Of a stretch of 64,000 nt of DNA, positions 36,968 to 43,235 are shown piece after piece. Source of the DNA: SZUA-430 sp040080835 (GTDB lineage: Bacteria; Pseudomonadota; Alphaproteobacteria; Micropepsales; Micropepsaceae); the NCBI GenBank assembly GCA_040080835.1, contig JBEBHP010000010.1:62001-126000 (forward strand). Reading direction: 5' to 3'. The notes below the pieces were generated by a model, which saw nothing but the letters and a program-made list of their open reading frames with translations, was not told the DNA's origin and did not search any database. Both the position numbers and the translations under genes were made by a program. Every line of letters starts with the position of its first letter. The first letter of the stretch is position 1.

Positions 36968-37801
36968 ATGGACAACACAAGACGAACGCTACTGGGTGGC
37001 ATGGCGGCAATTGCGCCGTTGCTTTACCTGCACCAGGCAATGGCCGCGAACAGCGGTGACCAGTCGGCAATGCCGCACGGGCATGACGCAAGCGCGAACC
37101 TGCCGAATTTCAGAATGCATGGCGACGAACAGATTGCCATGCTGCTCTACCCGAAGTTCACGGCGCTTGATCTCGTCGCGCCGCACTACTTTTTTGCCTG
37201 CATGATGGGCGCGAAGGTCCATCTCGTAACGAAGTCGCGGGACCTCGCACCGGTCCCGAGCGATCTCGGACTCGCGATCACGCCCACCGTCAGCATGACA
37301 GACTGTCCCGCCAACCTCACGGCGATATTCGCACCCGGGGGCACTGAAGGCACGGTAGGTGCCATGATGGACGCGGAGACGATGGACTTCGTTGCAGACC
37401 GCGGGTCACGCGCGCATCTGATTACAAGTGTCTGCACGGGATCCCTGATTCTCGGGCAGGCAGGCCTGCTCAAGGGCAAGCGCGCGACCTCGCACTGGGC
37501 TGCGCGCGACAGTCTGAAACTTTTTGGTGCCACGCCTGTCAACAAGCGCATCGTGACGGACGGCAATGTCATCACGGGTGCTGGGGTTTCAGCGGGTCTG
37601 GACTTTGCGCTCGCTGTTGTCGCGTTGCTGCGTGGTGCCGGATATGCCGAGGCCTTGCGGCTTCAGGCCGAATACGCTCCCGAGCCCCCCGTGCCAGGAG
37701 GCACACTGGAAACCACAAGCCCGCCGCTTGCCAAGCTGATGAGCGACATGCTGTTGCCGTTTACGGGGATGGTGGCGAAGGCCGCTGCGGTGAAGAGGTG
37801 A
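36968..37801 (+). CDS. Tat-exported DJ-1/PfpI protein, isonitrile-hydratase-like
   Basis: A 277-residue protein. The N-terminus TRRTLLGGMAAIAPLLY is a twin-arginine signal, followed by a His/Met-containing spacer (MPHGHDAS, FRMHGDEQ). The DJ-1/PfpI domain follows isonitrile hydratase closely: TALDL with the catalytic Asp, SVCTGSLILGQAGLLKGK with the nucleophilic Cys-Thr, RATSHWAA, and C-terminal EYAPEPP. Known InhA enzymes hydrate isonitriles to N-formamides in the cytoplasm. Export and the copper neighbours are unusual. It ends the copper operon. Confidence 0.85.
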   Translation: MDNTRRTLLGGMAAIAPLLYLHQAMAANSGDQSAMPHGHDASANLPNFRMHGDEQIAMLLYPKFTALDLVAPHYFFACMMGAKVHLVTKSRDLAPVPSDLGLAITPTVSMTDCPANLTAIFAPGGTEGTVGAMMDAETMDFVADRGSRAHLITSVCTGSLILGQAGLLKGKRATSHWAARDSLKLFGATPVNKRIVTDGNVITGAGVSAGLDFALAVVALLRGAGYAEALRLQAEYAPEPPVPGGTLETTSPPLAKLMSDMLLPFTGMVAKAAAVKR

Positions 37802-37819
37802 TGCAAGGGGCTGCCCTCT

Positions 37820-38434
37820 TCAAGTGACACCTCTCCCGGCGGCACGCGCGACGAATTCGGCGGTTGAATTTTCCGAAGGGTATGGCGCATCGGGAATCGG
37901 CACGCCCAGAAACCTGCAGAGTGGTTCCCAGCCTTGTCCGGGCTCGTATACCAGCAAGCGTTCAGGCGAGATCGTACGGCGGACTTCCTCGTTGTGCCTG
38001 CGGAAATGAGCCGTCATGAAGGTGCGATCACTGAGGTGGGGTCCGATTTCCTTCAGGAAGCTTGCGAAGAATGTGGCCATCGGGCCTTCGCTCATCCTTG
38101 TCGGTGAGCCGGGAGCAAAAATCGTTGCCTGCGTCGAGTCGAACCATTTGTCCGGGTGGCGCTCGGTGTGAAGCACTTTTGCCTGCGGATAGTGTGCCGC
38201 GAGTTCGCGCCAGTAGTAGGCACCGGGATAGTCGACCATTGCGTTATATCCCGCAAAGATCCGGTCCCATTCGGGCTTTCCCTCGCCGGCAGCAATCCAA
38301 AGAGGAACCGTTTCAGGATGCGCAAAGACCTCGACCATGTGATGGCATGGGCCGAAGCCCAGCATCGTGAGCGCAGTCTGCATCGATTTCGTGCCCGTCC
38401 GGCCGAGGCCAGAACCAACAATTTTGAGCGGCAT
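37820..38434 (-). CDS. Sulfotransferase-family P-loop protein, copy 1
   Basis: A 204-residue protein with GSGLGRTGTKSMQTAL, the 5'-PSB loop for 3'-phosphoadenylyl sulfate, and TERHPDKWFDST, the 3'-phosphate loop. The C-terminal WEPLCRFLGVP is characteristic of the sulfotransferase-like family found in marine and soil alphaproteobacteria. The acceptor is unknown. A paralogue lies at 47281. It faces the copper operon tail to tail. Confidence 0.8.
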   Translation of the reverse strand: MPLKIVGSGLGRTGTKSMQTALTMLGFGPCHHMVEVFAHPETVPLWIAAGEGKPEWDRIFAGYNAMVDYPGAYYWRELAAHYPQAKVLHTERHPDKWFDSTQATIFAPGSPTRMSEGPMATFFASFLKEIGPHLSDRTFMTAHFRRHNEEVRRTISPERLLVYEPGQGWEPLCRFLGVPIPDAPYPSENSTAEFVARAAGRGVT

Positions 38435-38495
38435 TGTGCTCTCCCTTTGCTAGGTCCAGCATGGGACAAGCGCGACGGGGACACAAGCGTTGCCA

Positions 38496-39413
38496 TCACA
38501 ACAGTGAAGTAATCGATGTCAGATCCGGCGGGCTGGCGCCTGTTGTGGTGCACGCAGCCGCGCCCCCGGCCAGTGCAAAGCGCAGGTGCTCCGGCGGCGT
38601 GCGATCTGCGTGCTGCATCAGGGTGTACAGCAGCGCCGCCATGCTGGCATCGCCTGCACCCACGCTGTCGACCACCACCACGTGCGGTGACGGTGCCGTG
38701 AACTGGTCCTTACCGACATAGAGTGAGCCTCCCGCCGGGCCTCGGGTCAGAAACACGGACGCACTGGGGTTCCATCCACGCATGGTGGCGAGGGCATTTT
38801 CGATATGCTCGGTCCTGAACAGGCCTGCGAGGTCTTCGTCCGACACTTTCACCAGATCTGCAAGTTCGGCCATCCGCCTGAACATGGGGTCATAGGCTTC
38901 GTCCATCAGGTCGCGGAAGTTCGGATCATAGCTTATGCGCACGCCATCGCGTTTGAGGGTTACCGCAAGATCGGCGAGGCGACCTGCAAGTGGTTGCCTC
39001 GCGAGGCTGATGCCACCGAAGTGCGCCCAGCGGACATGATGCTGCCAGCCAACCGGCAGAAGCGTCGGGTCGAAGTAGAGGTCGGCGCTGTCGTCACCGA
39101 TGAAGAAGTAACGTGGCGGCTGTGTCTGGTGCACGACGGCCAGCAGTGGCGATCTCGAAACGCGCTGGGTAAAGCGCAGGTCAAGATCTGCGGCGCGGCT
39201 CGCTTCCCACACGGCATCACCGAAAGGATCGGTGCTGATGGCGCCCGCGAACGCGCTTGGCACCCCAAGTGCAGACATCGCTCGCGCGACATTCCACGGA
39301 GCGCCTCCTGACTTTGCGATCCAGCGCTGTGAGACCTGATCCTCGATGACAAGATCGGTGAGCGCTTCGCCCGCCGATACGAAAGCCGGAAACTGGCGAC
39401 CTGGTGCGTTCAC
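38496..39413 (-). CDS. PfkB-family sugar kinase (probable fructokinase)
   Basis: A 305-residue ribokinase-fold kinase. The N-terminal SAGEALTDLV and GGAPWNVARAMSALG bind the sugar, and DSVGAGDASMAALL contains the catalytic Asp and the anion hole. The GTG start at 39413 is one base after the stop of the mannose isomerase gene, so both are read from one transcript. Mannose converted to fructose would be phosphorylated here and enter metabolism through fructose-6-phosphate. The sugar specificity is inferred from this pairing. Confidence 0.85.
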   Translation of the reverse strand: MNAPGRQFPAFVSAGEALTDLVIEDQVSQRWIAKSGGAPWNVARAMSALGVPSAFAGAISTDPFGDAVWEASRAADLDLRFTQRVSRSPLLAVVHQTQPPRYFFIGDDSADLYFDPTLLPVGWQHHVRWAHFGGISLARQPLAGRLADLAVTLKRDGVRISYDPNFRDLMDEAYDPMFRRMAELADLVKVSDEDLAGLFRTEHIENALATMRGWNPSASVFLTRGPAGGSLYVGKDQFTAPSPHVVVVDSVGAGDASMAALLYTLMQHADRTPPEHLRFALAGGAAACTTTGASPPDLTSITSLL

Positions 39414-39414
39414 C

Positions 39415-40632
39415 TCAATCCCTCACCGCGTTCAGCACTTCGTAACAAGCCCCCATCGTATGGTAGTCGGTCTTTCCGGCGGGACTTTTCTCATCTGTCA
39501 GTTTCTCGTTCCTCGCATTCAGGATGCGAAACCAGGCCCCATATTTGTGGTCCACGAAATGGGTCCAGCAATAGTCCCACTGGCGATCGTACCAGCTCCA
39601 GTATTTCGCGTCGTTCGTTCGCGCCGCCAGCAAAGCGGCAGCGGCAAGGCTTTCGGCCTGAACCCAGAAATATTTGTCGCTGTCGCAGATGTTCAAACCG
39701 TCTCCGCTCGGACCAAAACCATAGAAGATGCCACCTTGCTCGCTGTCCCATGCGTTCGCCATGGCTGCATCGAACAGCTCGCGGGCGCGTGGAAGCATCC
39801 AGGCGGTTTCGTTCCCGGGTGGTGCCTGCTGGCGCTCGAGGATGAGCAGCAGCTTCGCCCATTCGGTCATATGTCCTGGCTGGAAACCCCAGGGTCGGAA
39901 GATATTTGTCTTGTCTTGCCGGTTATAGTCAGGATCGACAGACCAGTCCGCGCGATAGTGTTCCCAGATCAGGCCATCGGACAGCGCCGCCTGACGCACC
40001 GTGATGTTGTGGGCAATTGTTTCAGCGCGAAGAAGGTAGTGCGTGTCGCCGGTCGCCTCGAAGGCCGCCAGCATGGCCTCGCAGGCGTGCATGTTTGCAT
40101 TCTGTCCCCGATAGGGGCTGGTCGTGGCCCAGTCTTCGCTTGCCTCGTCGGCATAAAGGCCATACGCCGGCTCCCAGAAGTGGCGCTCCATCATGTCGAA
40201 CGTCTGGCGCAGTTCGGCATGCGCCTCGTCTGCACCTGCGAGCAGCGCATGCGCCTGCGCCAGCAGTACGAAAGCGAGACCGTAGCAGTGATTGGTGCCG
40301 TCGGTGACGGATTTTCGGCCGTCGTTCCATCGCAGCACCCAGGCATAGCCGCCGGTCTCAGCGTTGCGGTGAGCATCGCGCAGGAAGGCCAGGCCATGGC
40401 GTGTGCGGCGCAGATATTCCATGTCCCCGAAATGCCGGTACGCCATCGCGTTGTTGAAGACGAACCGCGTGCTCGAGACAAGATGGCGCGTGCGGCGGTC
40501 GTAGACCGTGCCATCGTCCTTGTAGAAGTGAAAGAACCCACCGCTTTCGTCGACACAGCGCGAATCATAAAACGCCATCGTGTGGCGGATGTGAGCGAGC
40601 AGAAAATCCCGGGAGCGGAAGTTTGGGGGCAT
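39415..40632 (-). CDS. AGE-family sugar isomerase/epimerase (probable mannose isomerase)
   Basis: A 405-residue (alpha/alpha)6-barrel enzyme of the N-acylglucosamine 2-epimerase/mannose isomerase family. Recognisable segments are SSTRFVFNNAMAYRH, GQNANMHACEAMLAAFEAT with the catalytic His region, GFQPGHMTEWAKLLLILE, and FWVQAESLAAAALLA. ATG 40632 removes a Thr/Pro-rich extension. Mannose isomerases convert D-mannose to D-fructose; the kinase immediately downstream supports that over the epimerase reaction. Confidence 0.85.
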   Translation of the reverse strand: MPPNFRSRDFLLAHIRHTMAFYDSRCVDESGGFFHFYKDDGTVYDRRTRHLVSSTRFVFNNAMAYRHFGDMEYLRRTRHGLAFLRDAHRNAETGGYAWVLRWNDGRKSVTDGTNHCYGLAFVLLAQAHALLAGADEAHAELRQTFDMMERHFWEPAYGLYADEASEDWATTSPYRGQNANMHACEAMLAAFEATGDTHYLLRAETIAHNITVRQAALSDGLIWEHYRADWSVDPDYNRQDKTNIFRPWGFQPGHMTEWAKLLLILERQQAPPGNETAWMLPRARELFDAAMANAWDSEQGGIFYGFGPSGDGLNICDSDKYFWVQAESLAAAALLAARTNDAKYWSWYDRQWDYCWTHFVDHKYGAWFRILNARNEKLTDEKSPAGKTDYHTMGACYEVLNAVRD

Positions 40633-40643
40633 GGGTGGGAGAT

Positions 40644-40676
40644 GATGGAGTGAAGGTGGAGTGAAGGTGGAGTGGG
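40644..40676. repeat. Short tandem repeat, three 11-bp units
   Basis: The unit GGTGGAGTGAA occurs three times head to tail (first copy GATGGAGTGAA, last ending GGG). It sits directly upstream of the sugar isomerase start on the template side, so copy-number change could alter the leader of that gene. Confidence 0.6.
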
Positions 40677-40835
40677 TCAGTGTACGGGCTGCGCGCATGT
40701 GCACCAAGAAACCGAGCTAACGTGACCGGGTCCGCACGCTGGCTTGGTGTTCTTGGTGGTTCAAAAAAGCTCTTCAAAACTTCAAAACAAGTGGTGGGTA
40801 GCCCTTCATCGCTTCGGCTGGCCGGTTCGTTCGAC

Positions 40836-41372
40836 TTACCCCAGCAGGCGATCGATGGCTTGCATGGCGTCCTGGCAGGCGTTGTCGCAGGTGCGGCAGG
40901 CTTCGTGGTGGCCGCGGTGTTTGGCGCATTCGGCCTGGCAGGCGCTGCAGGCGTCGCGGCAGAGGGCAAGCTGCTGGCCGGCAAAGCCGCTATGGGCCTG
41001 GATGAGTGACTGGGCCGCGCGGCAGACGGCAAGCATTGTGCGCACCGAGCGTGCGCAGGCGACCATGTCGGTGTCGCCGGCGCCGAGCATTTCGATGCAC
41101 AGGCTGAGACAGACTTCGCCGGCGGACTGGCACGCTGACAGCGCGCGCACGACGCGTTCTTCATCGCGGGTGAGTTCGAAGTCGGCCTCGCCATGCATCA
41201 TGCTGTGATCCATCTTCGAATGGTCCATCCGGGAGTGATCCATTCCGCCCGATGGCATCGGCATTGTTCCCGACATTGGCTTCTTCGCGTGGGCAAGCGT
41301 GCTGGCTGCTGCGAGCGTGCCAACGGCCACGGCGCCTGTGACAATCGATCTGCGACTGAGCGGGTTGTTCAT
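40836..41372 (-). CDS. Csp1-like four-helix-bundle copper storage protein, Tat-exported
   Basis: A 178-residue protein. SRRSIVTGAVAVGTLAAAS is a twin-arginine signal. A short His/Met-rich segment with three MDHS units (residues about 44-60) follows. The remaining 110 residues are helical with about twelve cysteines in C-x3-C and C-x2-C spacing (VCLSLCIEML, LCRDACSACQAECAKH, CRTCDNACQ), as in Csp1, which stores many Cu(I) ions inside a four-helix bundle. A PCu(A)C gene lies 36 bases upstream and probably shares its transcript. Confidence 0.88.
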   Translation of the reverse strand: MNNPLSRRSIVTGAVAVGTLAAASTLAHAKKPMSGTMPMPSGGMDHSRMDHSKMDHSMMHGEADFELTRDEERVVRALSACQSAGEVCLSLCIEMLGAGDTDMVACARSVRTMLAVCRAAQSLIQAHSGFAGQQLALCRDACSACQAECAKHRGHHEACRTCDNACQDAMQAIDRLLG

Positions 41373-41408
41373 GGGAGTCTCCTGGGGCGTATTGCAAAAT
41401 GAACGGGA

Positions 41409-41879
41409 TCAGTGGTGATGCGACGCGGGCGGCATGCCGGTCGCACGGACAGGAACGGATACGGTCAGCGTGCCGGCGCGCAGGAAGTGGAATTGGATTG
41501 GAACGTTCTGGCCAGCCACGAGGCGCCGTCGAAAGTTCAGCAACATCAAATGCGTGGTGGATGGTGTAAGCCCGGTCGTTTCGCCTGCAGGAATCCTGAC
41601 GCCATAGATGAGTTCGCGCATGCCCATCATGCCGTCGTCGCCGGTTCGCATCTCGTGGATCTCGACCGACCCTGCCCAGCGCGAAGAAACCGACAGCAGG
41701 CGGTCGTCGACATCGCCTGCATTGGGGACATTTACATAAGCCGCCGTCATGGTGGTGCCAGGCATCGGCAACTGGACCCAGGCATCCGAGGTGCTCACGT
41801 TTCCAGCTGCACCTGCCGCCTGAACCGAGGCTGCGAGGGCCACGATCGCGCTCATCGACTTCAGAGGCGTCCTGTGCAT
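41409..41879 (-). CDS. Periplasmic copper chaperone PCu(A)C, copy 2
   Basis: A 156-residue exported protein with signal peptide ending near AAGA. The copper motif is EIHEMRTGDDGM with MRE, then THLMLLNF. The C-terminus ends in three histidines (ASHHH), adding a possible Cu(II) site. It is divergent in sequence from the copy at 34419. It is the first gene of a unit with the Csp1-like protein and could load it with Cu(I) in the periplasm (inference). Confidence 0.88.
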   Translation of the reverse strand: MHRTPLKSMSAIVALAASVQAAGAAGNVSTSDAWVQLPMPGTTMTAAYVNVPNAGDVDDRLLSVSSRWAGSVEIHEMRTGDDGMMGMRELIYGVRIPAGETTGLTPSTTHLMLLNFRRRLVAGQNVPIQFHFLRAGTLTVSVPVRATGMPPASHHH

Positions 41880-42029
41880 GTGCTTGATACTCCGTCACGC
41901 CGCCCGGGGCGTGGCTCCTTATCCCTGATTTGGCCCTGTGCCACAAGTTCACCTCTCCCGGCTTCACAGCTGAATTTGCTTTCCGGGGCTTGGGTTTTCG
42001 CATGAGTTGCGTCAGGTGCGCCCCAAATA

Positions 42030-42060
42030 CAAAATCGCGCGGAAGTGATCCGCGCGATTG
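42030..42060 (-). terminator. Intrinsic terminator of the DUF3035-lspA-ileS unit
   Basis: AATCGCGCGGA and TCCGCGCGATT form an 11-bp stem with a 5-base loop; on the minus strand the stem is followed by TTGTATTT. It lies 37 bases after the DUF3035 stop codon. Confidence 0.75.
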
Positions 42061-42096
42061 AATGACATGTCGAATTGACGAAAGTTGTATTGATTC

Positions 42097-42693
42097 CTAG
42101 AACCAGTCGAACCAGCCGCCTGAATTTTCCTTGTCGGCGTTCTGCTTTTCCTCGGCCGTCGGCTCTTTCGCGGGCTCAGGGCCCTTTTCGATGACCGGTG
42201 CGCTCTGGGCCGGGGTCGATGGTGTCACGGGACCTGCCGTGCTGATGCGAGCCGACTCTTCGTGTGCGTCGAGAGGCTCGCCGCTGTCGCCCTTGTGGCC
42301 GCGCCAGAACAACACTGTGTCGGCGTAGGACTTGCGGCGTGTCTGCTTGATGGTTTCAGAACGCAACTCCTGGCGGACGTTCGGGTCGGCCTGGGCCGCA
42401 CCGCTGGCGGACAGAAGAGCCATCTCACCCTGGGAGGCAGGCGTTGCCTTGGGCGCTCCGCCAAGCACGCGCTGGGCCGCGGTCGCGGCGTCAGCATCCT
42501 GCGGACGCGGTGCGCCCGGCTGAGGGGTCTTCAACGCAAAGGTTGCAGGCACGACCAGAGGCGCGCGCGCCGTCACGGCCGTTTCATCGGGTGCCTGCTT
42601 GGCCGTTCCCATGGATTCCTTCATGCCCGTGCAGTTCGCCAGGACAAGTGCCAGGCCTGCAGCCACAACAAGATTACGCTTCACTTGCGTCAC
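42097..42693 (-). CDS. DUF3035 lipoprotein
   Basis: A 198-residue predicted lipoprotein: a basic N-terminus, a hydrophobic stretch and the lipobox LANC, with the lipid-modified Cys at residue 21. The middle is Ala/Pro-rich and low in complexity; RRKSYADTVLFWRG is the conserved DUF3035 block. It overlaps the lspA stop as ATGA, as in many alphaproteobacteria, which is apt because LspA is the signal peptidase that processes lipoproteins. Function unknown. Confidence 0.8.
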   Translation of the reverse strand: MTQVKRNLVVAAGLALVLANCTGMKESMGTAKQAPDETAVTARAPLVVPATFALKTPQPGAPRPQDADAATAAQRVLGGAPKATPASQGEMALLSASGAAQADPNVRQELRSETIKQTRRKSYADTVLFWRGHKGDSGEPLDAHEESARISTAGPVTPSTPAQSAPVIEKGPEPAKEPTAEEKQNADKENSGGWFDWF

Positions 42694-43235
42694 GAATTAT
42701 CCTCCTTGGCACCGCCGAGTTTGGCCTTGTACTCGTTCAATAGCAAATCGAGCCCCATCAAAAGGACCCCACCCACGACGGCCATGTCGGCGATGTTGAA
42801 AACATACCAGTTATATCCGAAGGCGTGGAGGAGGAAAAAGTCGGCAACCGCACCATAAATTATGCGATCGATCACATTTCCCAATGCTCCACCGATGATT
42901 AAGCCTATTGCAGCTGCCAGCCGCAAGTCCTTGACCGACCTCAACCACCACACCAGAAACCCGGTCACCGTGATGGCAACCAGCGCCAGCATCCAGCGGC
43001 CGAAATCCGTTGTGGCCCACAGAAGGCCGTAGGAAATCCCGTAGTTCCAGACCATGACAATGTCAAAAAACGGCAGAACCTCGTAGCGGATCCCGTTGGG
43101 GACAGGTCCCAGGGTATCGACCCAGCGCTCGCCGAACAGAAACCAGAGCTTCCAGGCCTGGTCGAAAACGAGGCCCAGAGCCGCCATCAAAAGGCCAAGC
43201 TGAACGGCATTGAGGCGTTGAAACAGCTGTTTCAC
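42690..43235 (-). CDS. lspA: Lipoprotein signal peptidase
   Basis: A 181-residue membrane aspartic peptidase that removes signal peptides of lipoproteins. Four helices are present, with the two catalytic aspartates in GNVIDRI and FNIADMAVV. The GTG start at 43235 overlaps the ileS stop as GTGA; the longer frame is inside ileS. The coupling ileS-lspA-DUF3035 is standard in alphaproteobacteria. Confidence 0.94.
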   Translation of the reverse strand: MKQLFQRLNAVQLGLLMAALGLVFDQAWKLWFLFGERWVDTLGPVPNGIRYEVLPFFDIVMVWNYGISYGLLWATTDFGRWMLALVAITVTGFLVWWLRSVKDLRLAAAIGLIIGGALGNVIDRIIYGAVADFFLLHAFGYNWYVFNIADMAVVGGVLLMGLDLLLNEYKAKLGGAKEDNS

